Shown: piece by piece, positions 55,501 to 64,000 of the stretch
Layout of the letters: each line of letters starts with the position of its first letter
Position numbering within the stretch: the first letter of the stretch is position 1
Assembly: GCA_002418055.1 (NCBI GenBank)
Contig: DIDI01000037.1
Span: 1 to 64,000 of the forward strand
Reading direction: 5' to 3'
DNA from: Lactobacillus sp. UBA5804
GTDB taxonomy: Bacteria; Bacillota; Bacilli; Lactobacillales; Lactobacillaceae
DNA length: 64,000 nt
Notes under the pieces: generated by a model
What the model was told of the DNA's origin: nothing
Database searches by the model: none
What the model saw: only the letters and a program-made list of their open reading frames with translations
Program-made: the position numbers and the translations under genes

Positions 55501-56191
55501 ATTGAACGAGTTGCTGCTGTAAATCTTCAAATGTGGTGTTTAAATAGGGCTTAATTTCCTGTTGCCATAAAGGCGCCGCTACTAGCCCCGCTGGCACTTC
55601 ATAAGGTGTCGCTAAAGTCTGGAGCCATTTCTGATAATTGGGTTTAGCCATGGCAAAATCATATAAATCGAGTAATATTTGTCGCGGGGAATTTGCATCC
55701 CGGTCGCCAGCAAAATTGTTATAGAAGGCTAGAAAGTCCGGATCCTGATTTTTTAAGTAATAATCTTCCACCTGGGTGAGGGCTTTTTCTTTTAGCAGTG
55801 CAAATTGCGTGGAATCCGTTAAAATACTGAAACTCGGATCCAAGTTGGCCACATAATAAAACCGCCGGATGACATTTAAACAGAATGCATCAATTGTTGA
55901 GATATTAGCGGTATCGATAAGCACGAGCTGTCGGCGCAAATGAGCTTTCATCGCTGCTGGTGCAGTCGTTAACAATTCGGTTAGCTTGGCCTTAATCCGT
56001 TGCTTCATTTGGGCAGCAGCGGCTTTAGTAAAAGTCACCACTAATAAATTGTCCACTTGCACTCCTGCCTCAATTTCAGCTAGTACGCGAGCGACTAATA
56101 CGGTCGTTTTACCACTCCCAGCCGAGGCCGAGACTAAAATATCATGACCTCGATCGTCAACTATCTTTTGTTGTTCAGCCGTAAATTTCAT
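52586..56191 (-). CDS. addA: ATP-dependent helicase/nuclease AddA (RexA)
   Basis: 1201 residues, UvrD-like helicase with Walker A SASAGSGKTTVLVARV, DEYQDINPLQ and later VKLMTIHGSKGLEFPIVF and ALTRAQQKL motifs, and a C-terminal RecB nuclease domain with the LFDYKTDHID core. AddAB processes double-strand ends up to Chi for recombination. Starts in a four-base overlap with addB. The gene is followed by dinG after 20 bases, all on one strand. Confidence 0.96.
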   Translation of the reverse strand: MKFTAEQQKIVDDRGHDILVSASAGSGKTTVLVARVLAEIEAGVQVDNLLVVTFTKAAAAQMKQRIKAKLTELLTTAPAAMKAHLRRQLVLIDTANISTIDAFCLNVIRRFYYVANLDPSFSILTDSTQFALLKEKALTQVEDYYLKNQDPDFLAFYNNFAGDRDANSPRQILLDLYDFAMAKPNYQKWLQTLATPYEVPAGLVAAPLWQQEIKPYLNTTFEDLQQQLVQLLADDAFVSSELAKVKLVFEQFNQVLGSYLQALKDNASYDEQRALLQACQLGSFRKSSKWTTTSLAFYEQCQAVKKTIKDLVFENYSAFYAATSTEQTEVMRQGEKLVQTISAAELRLINTFNQLKRAENLIDYSDMEQLAYTILSQDTSNAQLARQFYQEKFKEILVDEYQDINPLQEELIQLLKKPNHNHLFMVGDVKQSIYGFRQAEPSLFLQKYHDYAKTDANKRRILLSDNFRSSRPVTQMVNRLFNQILTPNFGGIDYQHEAQLKFGASYYPAKLPTASELLYHPIEANSATDLTQTDDIDQHEIEMVLARIQQMQREHFQVLDPETHQLRALAYQDIAILTRSRTDNLAIMQAFAQKHIPLLITDAETYFQTFELTIIMNYLKLIDNPDQDIPLVSVMRSPIFNFTEPELATIRIKHRKISFYNAVAAYGVMHDALSQKLKHFLNQLGDFRQYASQHRLSELIWSIYTRTHLLEMMTILPNGKQRRVNLESLYERAASYESAGFKGLYQFIEFINRIRASKKDLAQPLLTQDVGDAVKLMTIHGSKGLEFPIVFYVGLDHRYQIRDLTANYVITPTSLGITVLQPHYRVDSLVKAMGNVMKRRQLLEEEVRILYVALTRAQQKLIMVANITSFDKKVAQWQQQAETGLSEFAKLHMSSPLGFVGPALHFDSQLPQPMSALTPALEASQSFIYVESAGEAAKTPVSPPKPPVAGQDYQLLTKTAKRLFDFTYPFADASRTTAYQSVSEIKKAFNDPLEVELANAHTIASTNRYLQPIDTKPNFLFQTHFTGAELGTASHLLLQYYDYHGDGSPAQLAAEIKTLIANGALDPDLASELKLADIEWFVHSDFAKPFWTHSDRLKREVDFSSLVPAKQLFGKFSDPLAKILVHGTIDGYYLGKNGIILFDYKTDHIDQSHLELAISAIKQKYQGQLRLYEQALNAFSDNPVIAKYLILLDCQQIIKLD

Positions 56192-59100
56192 ACTTGCTTC
56201 CCTTCTAAGGCAGCTCTAATTTTGGTCATCAGCTCTGGTTTAGCAAGATTTTCAATCATGTGATAGCGATTGTTTGGCAGCATTGGATCAAAAAAGAAAA
56301 TATCTTTAAAATCTGAATAAGTCAGTGCTGAACTCGTCTTTCCGTATTGATAAGGATTAAGTTCAAGTTCACCACTTAAAATGGTCTTCCCTGCTTGGCT
56401 AATCAGATACTCACCATATTGTAATAAGTCTGCCAGCTCGGCATCGTTAAAATTCCGATTCTTAGGTAGGCTGAAATTACCATCACGCTTGGTCTTGATG
56501 CCACTGTATAGCCCTGAAGAACTGGCTGCCGTGCTCAGGCGCGATTCGGCGACTTTGAGACGTTTAGGATCATTATTAATCAAGCCGGTGTAAGTTAACC
56601 GCGGCTGACCATCGAATTGCGTAGGTTTTAAAGTTAAATCCGGCGTCAATAAGTCTTTCCCATTGAGCCTAGATAATTGGCGTGTGACTGTTTGATAAAA
56701 TGCGCCAAGTAATGCTAAAGGCTGTCCGCCAGCAAAGAATGCCTGGTTATGGGCTAAAACGTCCAAATAAGCGACCATTTGTAAGGAAATACCACTATAA
56801 AATAAACCTAAATCGAATTTCTTGGCAGATGATTTGTAATCAATCACTTGCCCTAGGGTCACCAATTCTCCTGGCATTGTGGCAAGATCAACACGGTCAA
56901 TTTTTCCCCGAATCGCAATTGCAGTGTCTGGGGTTAGTTGGAAACTCAGGCCCTTGACGGCCTCTCCTGGACCAAAGCTAAGTTCTGAATGTGCCGGGCG
57001 AAGCGGCGTTTGACTTAACGTTTGTTGCCAATATTTGGCAACTTTAATCGTCGTACGATCAAGACAGCTAAACAGATACTGGTTGAATAACTCATGACCT
57101 AGTTGTTCATAAGCCCCTTCTAGCCGCATATCTTGATGGATTTGGGTTAAGGTTGTCAGTAATTGCGTCGTAGATAGTGTCGCTAAATCCAGCTGTTTTG
57201 CTGCGAGGACTTTGACTAACTTATCAAACGTTTCATGGAAATAATTGCCCGCTTGAATCACATCAAATTGATTTTCAGCGCGATTACGTAACTTAAGACC
57301 ATAAGTTAAGAAGTATTCATAAGAGTTTTCATAATAGGTTTCAAGTTGTGAAACAGATGAATTAAGGTGGGTGCCATACAAGGCTTTTGCTAGTTTAGCG
57401 CCAATTGCAACCGGATTATTATCAAAATGCGCAGCAGCCTGTAAAGCTACTGCTTCAGGTTTTAATGCTTGGGTTGCGAGTTGCAACAATTCGCTAACCT
57501 GCGGCCCGGGCATGGTGGTATCAAGAAAGGCTAAATAACCCAGACTCGCCTGCCGATTGGTCAAAAATGATAGGATATCTTGCAACTGGGTTGGCAAATC
57601 ATGCTGCTGGAAGACGTTAGCGCCCGCCGCTTGCAAGCGGTGATAGTAAAGCGAAGGCTCTAAGGGTTCATTAGCGGCGTTTAAGACTGGATACGAGAGA
57701 TAAACTTTTTCGGTTGCTAGTGCGAGCACCGCACCAAATTGATAATCTTGATCCAGATTATGTAACTGTTGTTGGTCTTCTAAATAATGTTCCGTTTCAA
57801 AAGTCTGCGACATGTTCGCAATATTTTCACTACTCAAGAAACCGGGAGTCTGCTCAATAGCTGGCAGATTACCGCTAGTGGCACCAATAATGAAAACTTG
57901 GGCATAACCAGTTTGCTGTACCATGCCGATTTCGGAAATATTAACGGCATCTAATGTCGAAGGGATTTGAGAGAAAGAAGCAGCTCGAAAACCATTAATC
58001 AACAGTTGAAAAAAGTCAGTCACTGAGAATTCATCAGGATTAATCAATAAATAATCATGTAGGAGTTGAATGAGTAAATTCCATAATTGTTCTGGCTGTT
58101 GAGCTAATTGCAAGTCGCCCTGGTCACTGGCTTGTTCACGCCAGACTTCAAGTTTTTTGGCAACGCCATTTTTAACTAGGAAGTTAAAAAAGATAGTCAG
58201 CGCTTTCTGACTTTCCCTAGCCTTTTCCAGAGCTGGCAATAATTGATCCAAACTGGTCACGAAAAATTGCCGTAATTGTTCTAATTTACTTAGGGCTTCA
58301 TTCTCATAATCAAGTTGGATGACTTGTGTTTTTACGAAACTCGTCAACGGCCGGCGCCACAATTCATGATTAATACCATGAGCCAAGACAAAGTTTTCCA
58401 ATTCATCAACGTCATGCAAATAAGCAGCTGAATCATGATACCAATTTGGAATCAGCAATTGGGTTTTGAGAATTGCGAGTAAATGGGGCGTATTGAAGGG
58501 ATGCGTCACAAGAGCAGCTAGGTGTTCAATCAGGATGACGAGTGGATGGTACTTCATCTCCTGCTGCAAGTCATTAAAATAAGGAATCGCCATCTGCCGC
58601 AAAATTGGTCCTAAATAAGTTTCATACTCATGCAAATTAGGAGCGATGACTAAAAAATCTTGGTAGCGGTAATGTCCTAAAGCGACTTGCTGATAAATGG
58701 TTTGCGCAACAAAATAGGCTTCAGCGTAGCGCGAGTCAGCCTTAACCAGTTGCACATTGCTAAGCGAAGGCAGACTGCTGATAACACCGGTCCATAGACT
58801 GTTCAATTTTTCAGCATTAGATTGTACGGCTTGAAGTGGGATAGCTTGATAACTACACTGCAGCTGCCGCGCTTTAACAAAGTGAATCAAGCGACTGATA
58901 GTTTGCTGAATGACATAATCATAGTCGCCAGCAGTAGCGGTTGGGTCAATCTCCCCCACACGCGTTTTAAAAGCTAGACTCAAATGATTTGCCTTTAACA
59001 TTAATAATTTAATGGTCAGGGTTTCTTGCAGACTAAAATGCGAAAAGCCAGTAAAGTAAAAGGCACATTTCGCAAGCTGCTTATTTTGAGCTAAGACACT

Positions 59101-59658
59101 ATTAAGCTTGAGCTGAATCTCATTTTTAGTGGAAAAGCGTCCTTTAATCGCAGCTAAAAATGCATCATAAATGAGCTTTAAATCATGAACCTTCGCTTGG
59201 GTCTCAGCGTCTAACTCACTTTGGACGACTTCTCCTAAATCAAGTTTCCCAGCATAAACTTGTAAAATCGTGTCATAAAGCTGTTTGACTAATCCAGGGT
59301 TAATTTGCACATGTTGCAGTAATTGAAGTTGATCATGCTTGGCAGTGATGATTTTGCTTAATAGCATGGCAACAGCTGCGTCATCCAAGGTTTGGGGCAG
59401 CTTGGTTTCATCATCCTTTAAAAAGAACCAAGCCAGTCTTGAGAATGAGAGAATATGTAAGTTTTTCACTGAGGTGGCTTCACGCCCCTGTTTCATGGCA
59501 AGTTTGTTAATCGCTCGAACTTCTGTGGTAAACTTGATGTGGTTAGGAACAATGATAAAGGTTGCTTGATCGGGGTTATTTTGATAATTTTCGATTGCAG
59601 CTGCCAAGATCTGCTCTTCCAGTGGATCAGTTTGTCGTCCTGTGAGTATATGAATCAT
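56188..59658 (-). CDS. addB: AddB-like (RexB) nuclease subunit, no iron-sulphur cluster
   Basis: 1156 residues, AddB/RexB size. The N-terminus has no P-loop (GRQTDPLEEQ replaces GxxGxGKS) and the middle is a degenerate helicase. The nuclease domain with VIDYKSSAKKFD is present near 960. The four Cys binding [4Fe-4S] in B. subtilis AddB are not seen (the end reads ALTYSDFKDIFFFD). This matches RexB of lactic acid bacteria. AGGAGG ribosome site. First gene of addB-addA-dinG-ypmB-asnS. Confidence 0.93.
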   Translation of the reverse strand: MIHILTGRQTDPLEEQILAAAIENYQNNPDQATFIIVPNHIKFTTEVRAINKLAMKQGREATSVKNLHILSFSRLAWFFLKDDETKLPQTLDDAAVAMLLSKIITAKHDQLQLLQHVQINPGLVKQLYDTILQVYAGKLDLGEVVQSELDAETQAKVHDLKLIYDAFLAAIKGRFSTKNEIQLKLNSVLAQNKQLAKCAFYFTGFSHFSLQETLTIKLLMLKANHLSLAFKTRVGEIDPTATAGDYDYVIQQTISRLIHFVKARQLQCSYQAIPLQAVQSNAEKLNSLWTGVISSLPSLSNVQLVKADSRYAEAYFVAQTIYQQVALGHYRYQDFLVIAPNLHEYETYLGPILRQMAIPYFNDLQQEMKYHPLVILIEHLAALVTHPFNTPHLLAILKTQLLIPNWYHDSAAYLHDVDELENFVLAHGINHELWRRPLTSFVKTQVIQLDYENEALSKLEQLRQFFVTSLDQLLPALEKARESQKALTIFFNFLVKNGVAKKLEVWREQASDQGDLQLAQQPEQLWNLLIQLLHDYLLINPDEFSVTDFFQLLINGFRAASFSQIPSTLDAVNISEIGMVQQTGYAQVFIIGATSGNLPAIEQTPGFLSSENIANMSQTFETEHYLEDQQQLHNLDQDYQFGAVLALATEKVYLSYPVLNAANEPLEPSLYYHRLQAAGANVFQQHDLPTQLQDILSFLTNRQASLGYLAFLDTTMPGPQVSELLQLATQALKPEAVALQAAAHFDNNPVAIGAKLAKALYGTHLNSSVSQLETYYENSYEYFLTYGLKLRNRAENQFDVIQAGNYFHETFDKLVKVLAAKQLDLATLSTTQLLTTLTQIHQDMRLEGAYEQLGHELFNQYLFSCLDRTTIKVAKYWQQTLSQTPLRPAHSELSFGPGEAVKGLSFQLTPDTAIAIRGKIDRVDLATMPGELVTLGQVIDYKSSAKKFDLGLFYSGISLQMVAYLDVLAHNQAFFAGGQPLALLGAFYQTVTRQLSRLNGKDLLTPDLTLKPTQFDGQPRLTYTGLINNDPKRLKVAESRLSTAASSSGLYSGIKTKRDGNFSLPKNRNFNDAELADLLQYGEYLISQAGKTILSGELELNPYQYGKTSSALTYSDFKDIFFFDPMLPNNRYHMIENLAKPELMTKIRAALEGKQV

Positions 59659-59667
59659 TTGCGCGCC

Positions 59668-59694
59668 TCCTAGCTAAATTTTAACACGCTAGGA
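59668..59694. repeat. Inverted repeat between addB and mvk
   Basis: TCCTAGC (59668-59674) is the exact complement of GCTAGGA (59688-59694), with a 13-base AT-rich centre. It lies between the divergent addB and mvk genes. It could be an operator, or part of overlapping promoters. Confidence 0.4.
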
Positions 59695-59724
59695 AACGTC
59701 TGAAAAAGTAGAACGGTAAATTAC

Positions 59725-60636
59725 ATGCAAACATCTTATCGAGCACATGGGAAAGTAATTATTATCGGCGAACATGCCGTTGTTTATGGCTATAACGCTA
59801 TCGCCATTCCCATTAAAGCGTTGCATATTACAACGACAATTACCCCTTCAGTGGCTGAAAATTGGCTTGCCACTGCCCGCTATCACGGGCCACTCGCTCA
59901 AGCCCCGAGTGAATATAACGGTTTAAAATACGTCATTACTACCTTGCTGGGCCGAGTTAATGCGCCCGCACCCATTAAAGTAACTTATACCGGTGAAATT
60001 CCCATCGAACGCGGGTTAGGCTCAAGTGCTACGGTAGCTTTAGGAACGACTAAGGCACTGAGCGCCTACTTGAAGTTAAAGCTCACTGAAGCTGACACCA
60101 TGGCAATTACCAATCATGCTGAAATGATTAATCATGGTAAAGCTTCCGGATTAGACGCTGCGACCGTTCATGCCAATTTTCCGGTTTTTTTTAATCGCGC
60201 AGCAGGACCAGTCGAATTTAAAGCCAAATTAGGTGCTACGTTACTCATCATTGATACAGGCGAACTCGGTAATACGCGGGAAGCCGTTGCGCTCGTCAAA
60301 AAGCAATTAACAACTCATCCCCAAGCGCCAGAGCAATTGGCTCGATTGGGTCATCTAACTGATTTAACGAAAATTGCTTGGGAAGGTCACGATGCTACTA
60401 AAGTAGGGCATTACTTTAATGAAGCTCAAGCGATTTTAGCCACATTTCACCTAAGCGCCCCACTCATTGATCAGCTGCAGCAAGTGGCTACTCGCTATCA
60501 ACCATATGGTTTCAAACTATCTGGTGGTGGTTTAGGTGGGATTGTTCTCTGCCTATGCCAGAACCGCATGCAGGCTGAGCGAATTGCCACGGCTGTTCAC
60601 CCGTTAATTGCGCATCACTGGATTGAGGAAATTTAA
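59725..60636 (+). CDS. mvk: Mevalonate kinase
   Basis: 303 residues, GHMP kinase. Starts MQTSYRAHGKVIIIGEHAVVYGYNAIA; ATP loop IERGLGSSATVALGTTKAL and C-terminal LSGGGLGGIVLC. First committed kinase after mevalonate in isoprenoid synthesis. Only a weak ribosome site precedes the ATG. First of the mvk-mvaD-pmvk-fni operon. Confidence 0.95.
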   Translation: MQTSYRAHGKVIIIGEHAVVYGYNAIAIPIKALHITTTITPSVAENWLATARYHGPLAQAPSEYNGLKYVITTLLGRVNAPAPIKVTYTGEIPIERGLGSSATVALGTTKALSAYLKLKLTEADTMAITNHAEMINHGKASGLDAATVHANFPVFFNRAAGPVEFKAKLGATLLIIDTGELGNTREAVALVKKQLTTHPQAPEQLARLGHLTDLTKIAWEGHDATKVGHYFNEAQAILATFHLSAPLIDQLQQVATRYQPYGFKLSGGGLGGIVLCLCQNRMQAERIATAVHPLIAHHWIEEI

Positions 60637-60637
60637 G

Positions 60638-61612
60638 ATGATTAAAAAAATTGCCCGCGCTCACACCAATATTGCCTTAATTAAGTATTGGGGTAAGGCA
60701 GATGCCAAGCAGCGTTTACCGCTAATGTCAAGCTTATCAATGACGCTAGATGCCTTTTATACCGATACTTATTTAGAAGCTGCAACTGAAAATACTTTTT
60801 ACTTAAATGGCATCAAGCAAGCCAATCGTGCCAGCGAACGGGTTTTCGCTTTGCTAGCACTACTTAACGAGCGCTATGGTAAAAGTACCCATTATCAAGT
60901 TCGTTCATATAATACTGTTCCGACTGCAGCTGGCTTAGCTTCCTCAAGCTCCGCATTTGCGGCGTTAGTGGGTGCTTTTGATCATTATTATCAGCTAGAG
61001 CTCTCCCCGCGTACGCTCTCACGTTTAGCTCGGATGGGATCTGGCTCGGCGACGCGTTCAATCTTTGGGGGATTTGCGATTTGGCAAAAAGGGCATGATG
61101 ATGCCAGTTCATACGCGTATCCATTGGATGAGCAACCGGAATTAGATTTACACCTGCTCGCAATTGAACTAAATACTGCTCCTAAAGCAATTTCCTCAAC
61201 TGCCGGGATGGCATTAGCACAATCTTCCCCACTCTTCGCTGGTTGGCTAACACGTAATGAGCTTGAATTAACTGAGATGACACAAGCTATTGCCAGCAAG
61301 GACTTTACGCAGCTTGGTCAACTAGCAGAATTAAACGCGAATGAAATGCACGCGATGAACTTAACAGCTCAGCCAGGATTCACCTATTTCGAGCCTGCTA
61401 CTATTACTCTGATGCAGCTTGTCCGGCAATGGCGAATTGAAGGCATTGAGGTTTACTACACATTAGATGCCGGACCAAATATCAAATTATTGTGTCAATT
61501 AAAGAATGTTAAAATTATAACTGAAAGGCTTGCGAGTGTTTTTGACAATGTTAAGATAATAAATACAAGTTTTGGTCCCGGTTTATCCTACCGGAACGTG
61601 TCATGTAGATAA
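60638..61612 (+). CDS. mvaD: Diphosphomevalonate decarboxylase
   Basis: 324 residues, GHMP family. Start MIKKIARAHTNIALIKYWGKAD; ATP-binding loop PTAAGLASSSSAFAALVGA; later SGSATRSIFGGF. It converts diphosphomevalonate to isopentenyl diphosphate. GAGG, which lies in the mvk end, serves the ATG at 60638, one base after the mvk stop; upstream in-frame codons overlap mvk and were not used. Confidence 0.95.
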   Translation: MIKKIARAHTNIALIKYWGKADAKQRLPLMSSLSMTLDAFYTDTYLEAATENTFYLNGIKQANRASERVFALLALLNERYGKSTHYQVRSYNTVPTAAGLASSSSAFAALVGAFDHYYQLELSPRTLSRLARMGSGSATRSIFGGFAIWQKGHDDASSYAYPLDEQPELDLHLLAIELNTAPKAISSTAGMALAQSSPLFAGWLTRNELELTEMTQAIASKDFTQLGQLAELNANEMHAMNLTAQPGFTYFEPATITLMQLVRQWRIEGIEVYYTLDAGPNIKLLCQLKNVKIITERLASVFDNVKIINTSFGPGLSYRNVSCR

Positions 61613-61626
61613 GGGGAATATGCTAG

Positions 61627-62715
61627 TTGATAACTGAAAAAGCACCTGGAAAGTTATATATCGCCGGTGAATATGCCGTTTTAGAGCAAGATTGTCCTGC
61701 TATTTTAGTGGCAGTTGATCAATTTATAAGGGTGTCAATCTCTCCTAGTCGTAATGGCCGGGGCCTCATTTACTCTAAACAATATTCACAAAGTGCCGTT
61801 CACTGGACGCGTCAAGGCGAAAAGATGGTCATTGACAATCGTGATAACCCATTTGAATACATTCTAGCGGCGATTGCCTATACGGAACGATATTGCTTGG
61901 AACAACGAGTCAAAATGCGTATCTATGATTTAAATGTCAATTCTGATTTGGACTCAGCAGATGGTAAAAAGTTTGGACTGGGTTCTAGTGCTGCGGTTAC
62001 TGTTGCCACGGTAAAGGCTATTTTGCACTTTTACGGGGTACGGGTGTCCAATGAACTGATTTATAAGTTATCAGCCATTTCTCACTATTCTGTTCAGGGC
62101 AATGGTTCTGCCGGTGATATCGCAGCAAGTGTTTATGGCGGCTGGATTGCCTATCAAACTTTTGACAAGCGCTGGATTAAACGTGAACTCGCGATTAAAT
62201 CCTTGTCTGAAGTTGTCAGTGAAGCTTGGGTTGGATTAAATATTCAACTTTTAACCCCACCAGCAAGCCTTAAATTATTAATTGGTTGGAGTCAACATCC
62301 AGCTTCTACATCACAATTAGTTGATGAGATGAACGCTAATAAAGAGCAAATGGAAGCCCAATATGAGGCCTTTTTAAGGGATTCACGTGCTTGTGTTCGC
62401 CAGATGATTCAAGGCTTTTTAGACCAAGATATTCAGCTCATTCAGCGTCAAATCCGTACCAATCGCTTGCTGTTACAGCACTTTGCCCAAACGAATCAGA
62501 TTGCAATTGAAATACCACGATTAACTAACTTGATTACGATTGCAGAGCGCTATGCGGGGGCAGCTAAAACCTCAGGTGCTGGTAATGGTGATTGTGGTAT
62601 TGTGATTGCAGACAATCAAACTAAGGTTCACGAGCTAAAGGAAGAATGGCAAGCTAATGGTATCTTACCGTTAAACTTTCATGTCCATTCCATTCCACTC
62701 ATGTCGGAGGGCTAA
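61627..62715 (+). CDS. Phosphomevalonate kinase
   Basis: 362 residues. Start MITEKAPGKLYIAGEYAVLE; ATP loop KFGLGSSAAVTVATVKA and C-terminal TSGAGNGDCGIVI. Phosphorylates phosphomevalonate. The start is a TTG at 61627 with AAGGGG at 61611-61616; the ATG at 61620 is out of frame and opens only a five-codon frame. Third in the operon. Confidence 0.93.
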   Translation: MITEKAPGKLYIAGEYAVLEQDCPAILVAVDQFIRVSISPSRNGRGLIYSKQYSQSAVHWTRQGEKMVIDNRDNPFEYILAAIAYTERYCLEQRVKMRIYDLNVNSDLDSADGKKFGLGSSAAVTVATVKAILHFYGVRVSNELIYKLSAISHYSVQGNGSAGDIAASVYGGWIAYQTFDKRWIKRELAIKSLSEVVSEAWVGLNIQLLTPPASLKLLIGWSQHPASTSQLVDEMNANKEQMEAQYEAFLRDSRACVRQMIQGFLDQDIQLIQRQIRTNRLLLQHFAQTNQIAIEIPRLTNLITIAERYAGAAKTSGAGNGDCGIVIADNQTKVHELKEEWQANGILPLNFHVHSIPLMSEG

Positions 62716-62718
62716 TTT

Positions 62719-63741
62719 ATGTCAACGCGATCTGCTCGTAAAGAAGAACATCTCACTTTAGCGCACCAATTCTTCAATCAGGATAAAGCTAACAGTTTTG
62801 ATCAAATGCAGTTACTACGCCCAGCTTTACCAGAATCGAGCGTTAGTCTGACTAGTATTCAAACGACCATGTTTGGAAAAACGTTGGCTGCTCCCTTCTT
62901 CATTAACGCGATGACCGGTGGTTCGAAAACATCACGCCAGATTAATGGGCAGCTCGCTGCAGTTGCGCATCGTACTAAGATTGCTATGGCGTTAGGATCT
63001 GCTAGTATTCTTGCCAAAGAGCCAGCTCAGCTAGACACTTTTACAATTGCGCGTGAAAAGAATCCAGATGGTGTCTTAATTGCGAATATCAACCCCTTAA
63101 CCTCACCACAATTGGCTCAGCAGATTGTGACAGAACTAGCAGCAGATGCGTTGCAAATTCATTTAAACGTGGTACAAGAGCTGGCAATGCCAGAGGGTGA
63201 CCGAGATTTTCATTGGCTGACTCAGCTACTCGCCATTCGCCAAGTCGTGACCAAGCCGATTATTATTAAAGAAGTCGGTAATGGGCTTGATCCGACAACC
63301 ATGAAACGTTTAGCGCAAGCAGGCTTTGATTGGTTTGACGTCGCTGGTAGTGGTGGCACTAATTTTGGACAAATTGAAAATGCGCGTAATAGCTTGCAAG
63401 ATCACCATTATCTGGAGAAGGTGGGGCTACCAACAGTGGTAGCAGCTAAGCTAGCGCATCACGCAGAGGTGCCATTCATCGTTTCTGGTGGGGTCCGTCA
63501 GCCACTTGACGTCTTCAAAGGACTCGTTCTAGGTGGTAAGTATGTTGGCGTTGCGAATACTTTTTTACAGCAGTTGCGCAGTGGTGGTCCGACTGGCTTT
63601 GAAACGTTAATACGAAATTGGCAACAAGACTTAGCAGGATTGGTTGCACTTTATGGACAACATAACTTGGCAGACTTACCCAAGATTAAAGCCTATTATG
63701 ATTTGGAAATGTCTAATACCTTAAAACAATTACTTAGCTAA
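62719..63741 (+). CDS. fni: Isopentenyl-diphosphate delta-isomerase, type 2
   Basis: 340 residues, FMN-dependent form, TIM-barrel. Pieces: RKEEHLTLA near the start, APFFINAMTGGSKTSRQIN, ALQIHLNVVQELAMPEGDR and VSGGVRQPLDVFKGLVLG. Interconverts isopentenyl and dimethylallyl diphosphate. GGAGG lies three codons before the ATG. It closes the operon before a strong terminator. Confidence 0.95.
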   Translation: MSTRSARKEEHLTLAHQFFNQDKANSFDQMQLLRPALPESSVSLTSIQTTMFGKTLAAPFFINAMTGGSKTSRQINGQLAAVAHRTKIAMALGSASILAKEPAQLDTFTIAREKNPDGVLIANINPLTSPQLAQQIVTELAADALQIHLNVVQELAMPEGDRDFHWLTQLLAIRQVVTKPIIIKEVGNGLDPTTMKRLAQAGFDWFDVAGSGGTNFGQIENARNSLQDHHYLEKVGLPTVVAAKLAHHAEVPFIVSGGVRQPLDVFKGLVLGGKYVGVANTFLQQLRSGGPTGFETLIRNWQQDLAGLVALYGQHNLADLPKIKAYYDLEMSNTLKQLLS

Positions 63742-63742
63742 C

Positions 63743-63774
63743 AAAAAAACGAGTCAGACCGACTCGCTTTTTTG
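63743..63774. terminator. Bidirectional terminator after fni
   Basis: CGAGTC (63750-63755) pairs with GACTCG (63761-63766), flanked by an A run and a T run; shared with the gene reading left from the window edge. Confidence 0.85.
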
Positions 63775-63784
63775 TCGCCTTTTT

Positions 63785-64000
63785 TTATTGGCGTAGCCCC
63801 TTGGGGTAGAAATTCTTGACCACGCCTGTGGGGCTAACTTTACCAAATGAAAAGATAGCACCCTGATAACTAACAAGTACAAAGCCACGTAAGGTCGTGT
63901 TAACTTTTACCGTCTCACCATGCAAGTAATGTTGATAATCAGCTGCATTAATCAAGGTGACTTGATTAGTTTGGGCTTCCTGTCCAAGTACCATTGCCAG
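63785..64000 (-). CDS. C-terminal end of an RsmF-like rRNA methyltransferase (partial)
   Basis: The frame is open to the right window edge on the minus strand, so the 5' part is outside. The end of the protein (about 71 residues) reads GFVLVSYQGAIFSFGKVS and VVKNFYPKGLRQ, the typical RNA-binding tail of RsmF/YebU-type NOL1-NOP2 16S rRNA cytosine methyltransferases. The in-frame ATG at 63994 should not be the real start. Confidence 0.7.
   Translation of the reverse strand: MAMVLGQEAQTNQVTLINAADYQHYLHGETVKVNTTLRGFVLVSYQGAIFSFGKVSPTGVVKNFYPKGLRQ

Overview
The window reads as ordinary low-to-mid GC Firmicutes core chromosome. The gene content points to a member of the Lactobacillaceae: a mevalonate pathway, RexB-type AddB, a DnaQ-DinG fusion, HslVU, RqcH, GpsB, YozE and class B RNase P RNA, with gene orders matching lactobacilli and Bacillus subtilis. 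The genus cannot be fixed from sequence reading alone. There are no prophage, insertion sequence, CRISPR, tRNA or rRNA features. About 47 protein genes and one RNA gene were found.

Layout. 1-6.5 kb: riboflavin-type ECF S component, a LysM protein, then the cmk-rpsA-der-hup-TPR housekeeping block. 6.5-12 kb: mixed-strand genes (APC permease, aldo-keto reductase, YitT, cca, hemolysin III family). 12-28 kb: mostly plus-strand information-processing genes (degV, yozE, rbgA, rnhB, dprA, topA, hslVU, an epimerase, parE, parC, ppaC, ppiB) with plsY opposed. 27.7-29.6 kb: a minus-strand XerS-type recombinase and an 820-bp gene-free stretch that holds a perfect 11-6-11 dif-like site at 29111-29138. 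29.6-33.5 kb: adenosine deaminase, a second DegV protein, RqcH. 33.5-42.4 kb: a seven-gene minus-strand run (THUMP methyltransferase, metallophosphoesterase, small membrane protein, lspA, rluD and two carbamoyl-phosphate-synthase homologues) preceded by rnpB. 42.4-49.8 kb: gpsB, ypsA, recU/pbp1A, nth, dnaD, asnS, ypmB. 49.8-59.7 kb: dinG-addA-addB repair block. 59.7-63.7 kb: mvk-mvaD-pmvk-fni isoprenoid operon, then the edge of an RsmF-like gene.

Two observations stand out. First, the CarA/CarB pair (33574-37830) is full length and has open frames, but the glutaminase Cys and His and the metal and ATP ligands of both ATP-grasp domains are replaced. It looks like a conserved pseudo-enzyme complex left where lactobacilli usually carry the pyr operon after lspA-rluD. 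Second, the window appears to contain the replication terminus: a single-recombinase XerS gene next to a perfect palindromic dif, with most genes left of it on the plus strand and most genes to its right (until 59.7 kb) on the minus strand. Consistent with this, the xerC (and trmFO) genes that normally sit between topA and hslV are absent there.

Smaller themes: several intrinsic terminators abut or include the next gene's start region (ribU, cmk, der, dprA, dnaD); the DNA-repair proteins Nth and AddB lack the cysteines of their iron-sulphur clusters; and the aldo-keto reductase gene has a perfect palindrome overlapping its Shine-Dalgarno sequence.
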